14,512 bases of DNA from JAWWAH01 sp033721415. Its GTDB lineage: Bacteria > Patescibacteriota > Minisyncoccia > Spechtbacterales > 2-12-FULL-38-22. Made by a program: the position numbers and the translations under genes. Where the stretch lies: positions 1 to 14,512 of the forward strand of contig JAWWAH010000027.1 of NCBI GenBank assembly GCA_033721415.1. Reading direction: 5' to 3'. Positions 1 to 8,545 of the stretch are shown piece after piece; the first letter of the stretch is position 1; each line of letters begins with the position of its first letter. The notes below the pieces were generated by a model. It saw nothing but the letters and a program-made list of their open reading frames with translations, did not search any database and was not told the DNA's origin.

Positions 1-3000
1 ATTTTCTCAAAAAATCCAACGGGGTTAACCTCGTCGTAATCTGGTAGTGGTAGTCTTACATTAATAAGTCCCTCTTTATAGCAAATACCCGAACCAGAAT
101 TAGTGTCTGCTTCAAGCGCTGTATCGGTAATCTGTAGTTGTGTAGTCTTTGGGCCAATGCTGTTAAATATGAAATTTGGACCAGGATGTGTGTCATCTGT
201 TCCATTTACATAATTTCCATCAGGTATAGTCCAAAGTCGCGTAGTGGGGCCTGAGGCAGTAGATATATCAGAAAAAATAACTGTTTCATCATCCGAAGAT
301 GGATCTATTGGGGCCCATGTAAAATTAGGTCTAGGGTATGGGTGAAGAGACGTTGTGAAAGCATCGGGAATAGTGTCCCCATTAGGATCATACTCAACCC
401 AATTACTTTCTTGGTCTGTTATATCCCATGTTTTTAATCTCCAGTAATAATTAGAAGCATACGCCAAAGAGCCACTCGTAAAGCCACTGTAGCTACTTGT
501 ACATTGATTTGGATCAATACCAGATGCAGATATTGGTGAGGATACTATGCTCACAAAAACCTCACCCACCGCATTGCAAACTTTTCCTGAATCAAATTGA
601 ATATTTGTAAATGCCGAATCATTTGCAACTTGCACTCTGTATGCAGTTTGGCTTTCAAATGGATATGGGTCAGAAAAGTCCCATGTAAACCACTCATTAG
701 AACTACAGTACCACTCTCCTCCCGAACCATAACCATCATCTGCATTACCACTTATTCCATCTGGGCCGGGATCGTCATCGGCTGTTCCTCCTATACCATC
801 AGGGCCTACTGCGGGTAAAACAGGCCGGGGGTCTGCTCTATAAAACTGTACAGTCAAATTCTCTGCAGTTGGTTCACCTCCAAAGTCTTCCAACAACACC
901 TTGTAGTTAGATGTCCCACATACGCTACTATTAAAGCAATTCAAGCTAAGCCAGCCCACAACACCTTTATTTGGATCTCCTAGACCTTCTCCTTCCCAAG
1001 CCCATCCTTCAAATTCATCTGGAAGAGGTGATAGGTTTACTGTCGCTCTATGTGTAGAAGCAACGAAGCTAACATCGGCAAATCTTATCCAGCCATCCCA
1101 ACCACCTGCATTATTTCCTGCTCCTGAACCTGTGCAACTTGCTCCATCCCAAAGATTGTTATTGCACGCACTTATTGCGCGCCCCCAACCATATATATTT
1201 GCTGTATCTCTATCTGCTACAGCAATGCAATTTGCACAATCGGGGCCAACATCTCCGAAGGCGTCATCTACCGTGGGGTCGTATGTGCCAGGGGGCGGAG
1301 GCCCTGTAACCGAGCGATCAAAACTTATCCAGCCAAAATTACTGCTCCATGCCCAACCGGAAAGTGTAAGTGTTACATAGTCAATATCTACGCCATATGG
1401 GCTAACAAGCTGCCCTGGTGTACAACCACTATAGTATATATTATCTGTAATCCCGTTGTTATCTCCGTCACAATTAATTGAACTAAAACTCACCCAACCA
1501 ACAGTGCTACTCCATGCCCAACCAGAAACATTGTTATCTACAGAGCTTGTTGCTGTATATAGTTCTGCTATTGGGCTACTCCATCCATCTCCATCCCAGT
1601 TATTTCCCTGTGCACAGTAGTAATATGTCGTATTTGGAGTTAGCCCAATTAAAGTTTCCGAAAAATTATGCCAAGTGGAATCATTTCCTACCCCAATTTT
1701 CCATGAAGTTGATACGGTCCCGGCTTGCCCTGCAAGTGTTGCACAATCAGCGGCACTTGAAGTTGAATAATGAAACCGCACATCAGTCATATTATTATTC
1801 GGATTAACACGTCCACGTAAAGTAGCGCTAGTATTTTGTACACCTGCTGCGGGTTCTAGCACTTCTACATCAGGTAGGTTTCCAATTTTAGTTGTAAACG
1901 ATTCTACGTTACTGGCAATTGTTGTGCCAACTGAGTTTCTGGCAACAGCACAATAATAATAGTTTGAATTAGCTTGGTCTAAAACATTGTTAGTTGCCGA
2001 ATAGCTTTCGGATATATAATAAGGAATTGTAATAAAACTTGTTCCATTCCCTGCGTCCACATAGTCGGCGGAATCAACAGGTATAACCATGTACCCAGGT
2101 TCATTACAATCTGGTATTGAATACCCAGGATATTTCCAAAGCCTAAACCAAACCTCTGTATCCTCTCCATTTGAACGCACATTCGCATTTATCTCTGCTG
2201 CATGGGATGCAAGCGCACTATCTGTATCAGGAAGAGTGCTAACTTCAGGCGCTGCTGTATCCGTAGTAAAAGACAAAAGCGGGGATTCATTAGAATAAAC
2301 AGTGCTTCCCCCGCTTCCTAAACTACTTGCTGCTGCACAATAATAATATGTAGTGGCCGGCCTTAAGCCTGAAATATTTGTAGTATAGCTTTGAAAACCA
2401 TCTCCTGATTTTGACACGCTATTGCCTGATGTATCATTTTGAGCTGCTAAACCGCTACAACCCCCCGAAGGATCCTCTCCATACACAAACCATGCAGTGG
2501 TTGTTTCGTTGTTGGGGTCAACCTCTCCTTCAAGCGTTGCTCCTGTTTCCCCTTGAGGACTCGGCATAGAGACAGCTCTTGGTTCCGGCGGCAAATGATA
2601 AGTAACATTAGCAAAAACCCTACCTATTAGCACGTCGTCATCTCTTCCGGCAAGGTTTCCTGTTCCTTCCGAATTTTTAGTAAGTTGTACACGTAAATCA
2701 TCATCTCCCGTCCACGAGCCGTTAAAGGTAAATGAGTATTGTGCGTCCGGATCTGGATTACCGTCTCCGTCTGCATCTAAGCTTATCGGTATTGAAGGTG
2801 GGGTTTCGTATCCACCATCTATGTATATATTGGGTGTTATGGTGTCACAATCGCTTTGGCACGCACCTTGTATATAGGCTTGGAAATAAACAGTAACCTC
2901 ACTTACAATATTACTTGCTCCTGCAACAGATGTCATATTAAATTCTTCTACTGGACTACTTGGGCTACCATCCAAACTTGTTCCTGTGTTTACATAGTCG

Positions 3001-3230
3001 AGAGGGTCGTAACTTGACTCATCCAAAACCTCCCAATGGGTTGCACCGGTACTATTTGGAAACTGAGTAGTAAAGTCACCATTTGGATAAACATCTCCAC
3101 TTGAGGCTGAATACACAACAGGGTCATTAAAATTCATCACAACAAACCCAACAACCAAAAACACCAAAACCCCTGCTATTATAAGGGGTTTTTTGTGGCG
3201 ATTAATCTGTTGTTTGGCAACTTGTACCAT
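1..3230 (-). CDS. Giant membrane-anchored surface protein with Fn3-like, GWAW and PKD-like modules (partial, C-terminus off window)
   Basis: I read this frame codon by codon: 1076 codons from the ATG at 3228-3230 to the window edge contain no stop, so the gene continues past base 1. Residues 1-14 are basic and polar (MVQVAKQQINRHKK). A single hydrophobic helix follows at about 15-37, and everything after it is predicted to be extracytoplasmic. Three Fn3-like modules lie at about 219-324, 326-447 and 449-561. Each ends in a 'GL.P.TTYYYCA' or 'SNYYYCAVA' strand and a linker. Four GW motifs follow, GWAWSSTVGWVSF (~571), GWAWSSNFGWISF (~629), GWDGWIRF (~712) and GWAWEGEG..GWLSL (~742), then an Asp/Gly-rich segment (~805-835) that could bind calcium. 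Another Fn3-like domain (~844-944) and a PKD-like domain (~965-1035) complete the visible part. It starts 1 bp after the stop of the S74 gene, so co-transcription is very likely. No catalytic site is visible. Adhesion or a cell-surface coat is inference. Confidence 0.9.
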   Translation of the reverse strand, partial: MVQVAKQQINRHKKPLIIAGVLVFLVVGFVVMNFNDPVVYSASSGDVYPNGDFTTQFPNSTGATHWEVLDESSYDPLDYVNTGTSLDGSPSSPVEEFNMTSVAGASNIVSEVTVYFQAYIQGACQSDCDTITPNIYIDGGYETPPSIPISLDADGDGNPDPDAQYSFTFNGSWTGDDDLRVQLTKNSEGTGNLAGRDDDVLIGRVFANVTYHLPPEPRAVSMPSPQGETGATLEGEVDPNNETTTAWFVYGEDPSGGCSGLAAQNDTSGNSVSKSGDGFQSYTTNISGLRPATTYYYCAAASSLGSGGSTVYSNESPLLSFTTDTAAPEVSTLPDTDSALASHAAEINANVRSNGEDTEVWFRLWKYPGYSIPDCNEPGYMVIPVDSADYVDAGNGTSFITIPYYISESYSATNNVLDQANSNYYYCAVARNSVGTTIASNVESFTTKIGNLPDVEVLEPAAGVQNTSATLRGRVNPNNNMTDVRFHYSTSSAADCATLAGQAGTVSTSWKIGVGNDSTWHNFSETLIGLTPNTTYYYCAQGNNWDGDGWSSPIAELYTATSSVDNNVSGWAWSSTVGWVSFSSINCDGDNNGITDNIYYSGCTPGQLVSPYGVDIDYVTLTLSGWAWSSNFGWISFDRSVTGPPPPGTYDPTVDDAFGDVGPDCANCIAVADRDTANIYGWGRAISACNNNLWDGASCTGSGAGNNAGGWDGWIRFADVSFVASTHRATVNLSPLPDEFEGWAWEGEGLGDPNKGVVGWLSLNCFNSSVCGTSNYKVLLEDFGGEPTAENLTVQFYRADPRPVLPAVGPDGIGGTADDDPGPDGISGNADDGYGSGGEWYCSSNEWFTWDFSDPYPFESQTAYRVQVANDSAFTNIQFDSGKVCNAVGEVFVSIVSSPISASGIDPNQCTSSYSGFTSGSLAYASNYYWRLKTWDITDQESNWVEYDPNGDTIPDAFTTSLHPYPRPNFTWAPIDPSSDDETVIFSDISTASGPTTRLWTIPDGNYVNGTDDTHPGPNFIFNSIGPKTTQLQITDTALEADTNSGSGICYKEGLINVRLPLPDYDEVNPVGFFEK

Positions 3231-3231
3231 T

Positions 3232-5577
3232 TTATTCTATTTTTGATTCTAGTTCTTCTATTCTATTTTCGAGAGATTCAATTTGCTCTTGCTGTTCTTT
3301 TATAGCCTCTATCATTGGCGCAACAAGGTGACCATAATCTACATTTTTGTATCCACCCTCTTCAGGAGAGGTAACAAGTTCAGGAAAAACTTTTTCTACC
3401 TCCTGAGCTATAACACCAAGGTCTGCTTTTCCGTTTTCTCTCCACTTGTAAGAATACCCATTTAATTGCAACACTTTATCAAGAGCGCTGTCTATAGGAG
3501 CAAGATCTTCTTTGAGGTCTATATCAGATGTATAGTAAAAAGCTCGCCCATGAACATCTCCATCTCTTTGAAGGTATATTTTAGGTGTATCATAGTGGTC
3601 TATCCTTATACCAGCAGGGGTAGAGTTGCCTCCAAAACGAAAACGCCAATAATTATTTTCCCAGCCAACATTAACCCCCCCACCTCCTGGATTGAACGTG
3701 GTATAAGCTGGCATGGTAATGGTTCCTACAGTCGATAGGTTCCCACCAAAAGAAGCATCGTTATTATTTAGGTTTATTACCAAAGGCCAGGCCCCACCTG
3801 TTTGGCACCAAGAAGTATCGTCATCACCACACCCCCTAAGCACATAAAATTGATCGCTATTAACATGCACCATACCGCTTCTATGGTCTGTGTCTCTATA
3901 ATAAGTTGTTGGGCTACTATCTCTCATTATAGTCCTTCCTTGTATATTTAATCCTGAATATACTTCTATATAACTCCCTGTTGAATCTGTAGCATCAATT
4001 CTGCCCAATCTTACTGAGCCGGCAAGGGCAAGACAGTCACCGTCAGAATCTACACAAATTCCACCATTTTCTACAAGTAAATCATTCCCATTTTCTATCA
4101 AGACATTACCAGTATTGCTACCAAGTTGCAATTCGTGCGAATCTCCTGATATGCAGAACTTGCCCGTATCACATCCACTCCAAATACCATCCCACAAAAT
4201 AATTCCTGCGCGGCTCACGCCACTATAAAATCCTATCCATTCATAATTGCCATCATTTGCACCTCCATAAAAACTACCAATGTGAGAACCACCGGTTGTA
4301 TTGGTTCTACGAAATTCAAATGCTTTACCAGCGCTCTCGACATCAAATTGCGCATCTGGGCCGGTTGTACCTATGCCCACTAATCCGTTGTTCTTAATTG
4401 TTATTCTTGTTGTATCATTTGTTTGAAAATAAATATCTCTCGAACCAGAATTGTGGCCTATAAATAATCCTGAATCATTCATTAGAAATCTAGTCCTATA
4501 ACCTGAACTTATGTTTCCGGAAAATTGAAAGCGAGCATTTGCTGTTCCAGAATTATCTAATATATCAAACTTAGTTGAAGGAGCACCTCCAATTCCAACA
4601 TTCTGGGCAGGTTGCCCACCGGCAAGTCCTGCACCTATTGCTATCGGAATATTAGAATCTATTGCTCTTCCTTCTATAAACATTTGTCCAACTCCTAAAC
4701 CATTGGTGTGGAAACTATCAGCACTAATCCTGCCATATGGAGCATTACTTGTCGCATCATCATAAACCCCGCTTGCAAAATTTGGATTTAGTTGCATACG
4801 ATTATTGGTTGTTGCTGGATTTATTGTTACAAGGCCGGCGGCATCAGCAGACAAAAGACTGTTTGCTGTCCAGCTTGTACCGTTATACCTTAAAGTATCG
4901 TTTGCATTTGCCACACCGGGGAGAGTACCACCGGAACCTGTTACATCTGACCAATCAGTTATACAGCTTGTTCCTCCATTTCCAATGCAATACCTTTGGG
5001 CCTCTATATCGCCCGCTGCAGCTACAGTTGTATCGAATGTTGATAAGGCAACTGGATTAAAAATACCCGCACCAACAACATTTCCTAAATTATCTATTGA
5101 AAGATCAGCAACTGTATCTCCTGAACTAAAGGCAAGCCCCTGGGTAGAGGCGCTCCAAATCCTTCCAAGTTGAGTTCCTGTTGAATCTCTAAACACTATG
5201 TCTCCGGGATCAGCAGCATCGTCATCTCTAAGATCTATATTACCGCCATCATCAACAATAAACTTGTCTAGTGGTTCAATAGGAAGAGCTGTCGGATCAT
5301 ACCCACTTCCTATGCCAACTCTTCCCTGCTCAACTATTAAACCATTTGTAGCTCCTCCTGTATTTAAGGTAAGACCACCAACCTTAAATTGGCCTATATT
5401 TGATGCGTTTAATGGGGGGGAGGCATTGCCACTAGGAGGCGCTATATCTGGCTCACTCCAAGCACCATAAGTAAACAAAGCAAACACAAATGTGAAAAAA
5501 ATTACATTTATGCCTACAAATATAAATAGTGGGCTGGTTTTAAGTTTCAATATTTTTTTGTAATTATCTTTTTTCAT
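3232..5577 (-). CDS. Membrane-anchored surface protein with C-terminal Peptidase_S74 self-cleaving chaperone domain
   Basis: The protein has 781 residues. A basic N-terminus and one hydrophobic helix (about 16-38) anchor it or act as an uncleaved signal. A long beta-rich region follows, Gly/Asn/Thr-rich, with repeated VGIG-type strands (residues 87-90, VGIGG and VGIGTTGPDAQFDVE further on) like those of phage tail fibres and trimeric surface proteins. The last ~98 residues match the Peptidase_S74 (endosialidase-type intramolecular chaperone) domain: TSDIDLKEDL, then 'LGVIAQEVEKVFPELV', then a closing coiled coil (~758-781). In this family the domain trimerises the fibre and then cuts itself off just before the Ser of the TSD motif. 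Here Ser684 is followed by Lys689, the Ser-x4-Lys spacing of the known catalytic dyad, so cleavage would release residues 684-781. The gene starts 10 bp after its upstream neighbour and has no clear Shine-Dalgarno site. A phage origin is possible for the domain, but the N-terminal anchor and operon suggest a cellular protein. Confidence 0.93.
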   Translation of the reverse strand: MKKDNYKKILKLKTSPLFIFVGINVIFFTFVFALFTYGAWSEPDIAPPSGNASPPLNASNIGQFKVGGLTLNTGGATNGLIVEQGRVGIGSGYDPTALPIEPLDKFIVDDGGNIDLRDDDAADPGDIVFRDSTGTQLGRIWSASTQGLAFSSGDTVADLSIDNLGNVVGAGIFNPVALSTFDTTVAAAGDIEAQRYCIGNGGTSCITDWSDVTGSGGTLPGVANANDTLRYNGTSWTANSLLSADAAGLVTINPATTNNRMQLNPNFASGVYDDATSNAPYGRISADSFHTNGLGVGQMFIEGRAIDSNIPIAIGAGLAGGQPAQNVGIGGAPSTKFDILDNSGTANARFQFSGNISSGYRTRFLMNDSGLFIGHNSGSRDIYFQTNDTTRITIKNNGLVGIGTTGPDAQFDVESAGKAFEFRRTNTTGGSHIGSFYGGANDGNYEWIGFYSGVSRAGIILWDGIWSGCDTGKFCISGDSHELQLGSNTGNVLIENGNDLLVENGGICVDSDGDCLALAGSVRLGRIDATDSTGSYIEVYSGLNIQGRTIMRDSSPTTYYRDTDHRSGMVHVNSDQFYVLRGCGDDDTSWCQTGGAWPLVINLNNNDASFGGNLSTVGTITMPAYTTFNPGGGGVNVGWENNYWRFRFGGNSTPAGIRIDHYDTPKIYLQRDGDVHGRAFYYTSDIDLKEDLAPIDSALDKVLQLNGYSYKWRENGKADLGVIAQEVEKVFPELVTSPEEGGYKNVDYGHLVAPMIEAIKEQQEQIESLENRIEELESKIE

Positions 5578-5587
5578 TTATATGTAT

Positions 5588-5941
5588 TTAATTTGGCGCA
5601 GAAGTTGAATTTATTAAATCGTCCTGACTAGAAGAAGGTGCGGATGTTGAAGATGACCCAGACCCCCCTGTTGATCCTGATGAACTAGGAGCAGACATAG
5701 AATCTAAAATTTCTTTCTGTTCCTCTGTTAGCTCCTCATCTCCGTTACTTGGTTCTGGCGCCGTTAGAGAATCTAATATCTCTTCTTGGGTTGGTTCTCT
5801 ATCTTCTTCGCTCTGTTCCTGAATATTCTCTTCGCCATCTTGAAGCACAAAATATACTCCTAGTAAAGTACCAGCTACCACCAAAAAACCTAGAACAATC
5901 AAAAGTGGCTTATTGTTAGTTATGTTTTTTAAATATTCCAT
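5588..5941 (-). CDS. Small membrane-anchored acidic/Ser-rich protein with repeated (D/N)S-x-(S/T)AP motif
   Basis: The 117-residue protein has a short N-terminal segment, one transmembrane helix at about 12-32 (LLIVLGFLVVAGTLLGVYFV) and a disordered tail. The tail is first Glu-rich, then Ser/Gly-rich. A short motif recurs in it: EEILDSLTAP (53-62), KEILDSMSAP (76-85), STSAP (98-102) and DLINSTSAP near the C-terminus (108-116). The first two copies are preceded by acidic TQE/TEEQ segments, so they look like true internal duplications. No enzymatic domain is visible. The repeated motif could be a docking peptide for a partner such as the neighbouring Clp-like ATPase, but that is inference. The start is well supported by a GAAGGAG Shine-Dalgarno site 7 nt upstream, one of only two good ones in the window. 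I cannot name a family. Confidence 0.85.
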   Translation of the reverse strand: MEYLKNITNNKPLLIVLGFLVVAGTLLGVYFVLQDGEENIQEQSEEDREPTQEEILDSLTAPEPSNGDEELTEEQKEILDSMSAPSSSGSTGGSGSSSTSAPSSSQDDLINSTSAPN

Positions 5942-5948
5942 ACACTTA

Positions 5949-5955
5949 CTCCTTC
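5949..5955 (-). promoter_or_regulatory. Shine-Dalgarno site for the 117-residue protein
   Basis: Read on the minus strand, GAAGGAG lies 7 nt before the ATG at 5941. The other genes of this block lack an evident Shine-Dalgarno site, so this gene may be translated at a different rate from its neighbours. Confidence 0.75.
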
Positions 5956-5986
5956 TTTTATTTTAGCACCTATAGTTAAAATAATA

Positions 5987-8542
5987 TTATTTGTTTTCCA
6001 CAGGGCCCGATATTTCGCTTATTGGTACTGTAAATTCTTCACCCTTCTTTATTTTGTCTTCAAGAATCATCTTTGCAATAGAGCTCTCTAATTTATCTGC
6101 AATGGCCCTGTTCATAGGACGAGCACCAAATTCAGGATCAAACCCCACATCGGCGACATAGTTGATAACCTCTGGTGTTGGTTTAAAGTAGTAGCCTTTT
6201 TCTTTAAGCCTATCTACTAGGTCACCTATTAAGATTTCAGCAACCTTCTTTATCTCTTCCCTGTTTAATGGGTGGTAAATAACAACCTCATCAAACCTGT
6301 TTACTAGCTCTGGTTTGAAATACCCCTCCTCAACAAATAAATTAATTAATCTTTCCTTCTGGCTTGAAGGGTCCTCCCCTTTTTGCACCATTTCCATTAT
6401 ATGTTCGGCTCCAGCGTTGCTTGTTGCAATTATTATATTGTTTTCAAAATTAACCTCTCTTCCAAAAGCATCTGTCATTCGACCCTCATCGAAAACTCGC
6501 AAAAATACGTTAAGTAAGTCTCTATGTGCTTTTTCAAACTCATCCAAAAGAAGAACAGAGAAAGGATTCTCACGCACGGCGGAAGCAAGTTGTCCTTGTT
6601 CATCTGTTTGTAGAGAACCCAAAAGCCTGCTTATAGAACTTTGCTCCTGATACTCGGACATATCCAAGCGAACCATTTTATCGCTAGAGCCGAAATAAAC
6701 TTCAGCAAGTGTCTTTGCTGTAAGAGTCTTTCCTACTCCCGTAGGACCAACAAATAAGAAAACTCCTGCTGGTTTTCCCTCGCGAGCAATACCTGCACGA
6801 AGGCGCTGCATTGCATTGGCCACAGTTCTAACGGCAGCCTCCTGCCCAACTATATTTTTGTGCATTATCTCTTCCAACCGAGAAAGCTTTTCTTTTTCTT
6901 CTGATCCTATTTCACCAAGAGGTATCTCTGTTTTTCTTGTTACAACCTCATGAACGTCTTGTGGTTCTACAATATTTTTTTTCTGAGCATTAACATAACT
7001 CAATACATCACTTAAAAGAGTGGTCCCTTTTTCGGGGAAGGGAACATTTTGTATATAGCGCCTTGCATCTTCATATATCGCACTTAGTGCATTATATGTA
7101 AAAAACACACCTCCCTTTGCTTCTTCTTGAAGAGCAGCATCTTCTAATATATACATAACAGCCTCTCTTCCTAATTCCGATACATCCACCTCTTCAAAAG
7201 TAGCTTGTATATCTGTGCGTGTTTCTATGAATTTATGGAAATTCATGGGGTCTGTAGTAGCTATTACCTGCACATTGGAAGATTGAAGATATGGCAAAAG
7301 TATTTCTGAAGCATCTATCCTACCAAGACCCTCTTGCTTCCCAACAAAATTATGAATCCCCTCTACGAATAAAATTACATTACCTACCTTAGTGGCCTCA
7401 TCCATAACTGCCGTTAGTCTCTCTTGGGCTTCAGCAGGATTGGTTGCCGAAGCAACTGCCGCCAAGTTAAGTGCCAGTATCTTCTTGTTTTCTAGCGCCT
7501 TGGGTGCTTCATCAAAAGCTATTCTCTGAGCAAAGCCAAGCACTAAAGATTTTTTACCCACACCAGCCTCACCAACAAGAAGAACATTTTGTTTTTCGCT
7601 TCTAAGTAATGATTGTTCAAGTTGCTCCATTTCTTTATCGCGCCCTATAACACTTATTTCTGCATAGCCATCCCTAAAGGGCCTTGTAATATCCCTTGAA
7701 TACCTACTTAACATTATAGGGTACCCATAAACCCAATCTGCTCCAATGGGACGCTTGCGTAATAAGTTTTCTAGGCGCCAAAATCTTCGCCTATCTTCAA
7801 ATTCAGCTCGTACGCGTTCATGCCAAAGTGCTATAGTATTTAAATCTTTCTTTAAAAGATCCTTTCCGGCAAGCATTTTTTGGAATGCTTCGTTTGCATC
7901 AAATAAACCTGTAACAATATCCCCAACAGTTATCCTTTTATTATTATGCTCTTGGCGAATACTATTTACATCTTTTAAAAGTGCTGCTGTGTCAACACCC
8001 AATCCAGATGCTTCCTCTCCTTGTGATGCTGGTAAATCTTTAAAAGTATTTAAAATATCATCCGGACTTAAGCCTAAGCGATATATTAATCTTAATCCAC
8101 CTGGATTATTAGTTAGTGCAACAAGAATACTATTTGTAGATAGTGCCACCTCTCCCCTCTTCTTTGCTGTCTTTAATGCTTCATCAAAAAGAAGTGCTGC
8201 AGCAAAATCTAAATGTTCTGCCAAGTTTTCCTCCGAATCACTAATCTCTGGATACTGAAGATAAAATTTATAAAAAAGCTCAAAAAAGAAAATACTAAAC
8301 GCAAAAGGCAATAGCAATAACGCAAAGCCTAAAAATATATCGGGGCTAATAGGTAAGGATAGTGTAACTATCCCAATCTCAGGAATATCAATAGAAAATC
8401 CTCTTGCAAAAAACCATACTATCAAAAAAAGTCCGCTAACCCAGAACAACCCAAGCAAAACCCAATGAAGCATTTTGGGCTGAAATACTTTTTTAAAAAT
8501 TACAGCTTTATAGATTTTTGCTTTTTTTAAATCAAAATTCAT
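5987..8542 (-). CDS. Membrane-anchored Clp (ClpC/ClpB-like) AAA+ ATPase with degenerate first ring
   Basis: The protein has 851 residues. Two hydrophobic segments (about 27-47 and 65-90) place it in the cytoplasmic membrane. A divergent Clp N-terminal repeat domain follows (~105-245), then two AAA+ modules. The second module (D2) is intact: Walker A GPTGVGKT (599-606), Walker B LLLDEFEKAH (664-673), sensor-1 Asn709, Arg finger Arg749 (NRF) and sensor-2 GAR (806-808). The first module (D1) is degraded. Walker A reads GEAGVGKKS (324-332), with Lys in the Thr/Ser position. The Walker B acids are Glu-Gly (394-395) instead of Asp-Glu. The paired Arg fingers of ClpB D1 are replaced by Ala-Thr at about 447-448. 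The pore-loop aromatics (KYRG in D1, GYVG in D2) have no counterpart, and I see no IGF/VGF-type ClpP-docking tripeptide or ClpB middle domain. It starts 3 bp after the gene for a small membrane protein. Automated annotation would probably say ClpC, but classical protein threading into ClpP looks unlikely. Confidence 0.93.
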   Translation of the reverse strand: MNFDLKKAKIYKAVIFKKVFQPKMLHWVLLGLFWVSGLFLIVWFFARGFSIDIPEIGIVTLSLPISPDIFLGFALLLLPFAFSIFFFELFYKFYLQYPEISDSEENLAEHLDFAAALLFDEALKTAKKRGEVALSTNSILVALTNNPGGLRLIYRLGLSPDDILNTFKDLPASQGEEASGLGVDTAALLKDVNSIRQEHNNKRITVGDIVTGLFDANEAFQKMLAGKDLLKKDLNTIALWHERVRAEFEDRRRFWRLENLLRKRPIGADWVYGYPIMLSRYSRDITRPFRDGYAEISVIGRDKEMEQLEQSLLRSEKQNVLLVGEAGVGKKSLVLGFAQRIAFDEAPKALENKKILALNLAAVASATNPAEAQERLTAVMDEATKVGNVILFVEGIHNFVGKQEGLGRIDASEILLPYLQSSNVQVIATTDPMNFHKFIETRTDIQATFEEVDVSELGREAVMYILEDAALQEEAKGGVFFTYNALSAIYEDARRYIQNVPFPEKGTTLLSDVLSYVNAQKKNIVEPQDVHEVVTRKTEIPLGEIGSEEKEKLSRLEEIMHKNIVGQEAAVRTVANAMQRLRAGIAREGKPAGVFLFVGPTGVGKTLTAKTLAEVYFGSSDKMVRLDMSEYQEQSSISRLLGSLQTDEQGQLASAVRENPFSVLLLDEFEKAHRDLLNVFLRVFDEGRMTDAFGREVNFENNIIIATSNAGAEHIMEMVQKGEDPSSQKERLINLFVEEGYFKPELVNRFDEVVIYHPLNREEIKKVAEILIGDLVDRLKEKGYYFKPTPEVINYVADVGFDPEFGARPMNRAIADKLESSIAKMILEDKIKKGEEFTVPISEISGPVENK

Positions 8543-8545
8543 ACT

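Noticed and set aside
551..2298. Short open frames on both strands within the giant surface-protein gene
   Set aside because: They are frame shadows of the continuous 1076-codon frame on the minus strand, with unnatural composition and no recognisable motif.
3232..5577. Prophage tail-fibre gene
   Set aside because: The S74 domain alone does not show phage origin. The transmembrane anchor and absence of any other phage gene in the window argue against a prophage, though sequence to the left is unseen.
5942..5986. Terminator between the Clp-like gene and the 117-residue gene
   Set aside because: Only a pure AT palindrome (AATAATATTATT) is present. It is too weak to terminate, so I treat the five genes as one transcript.
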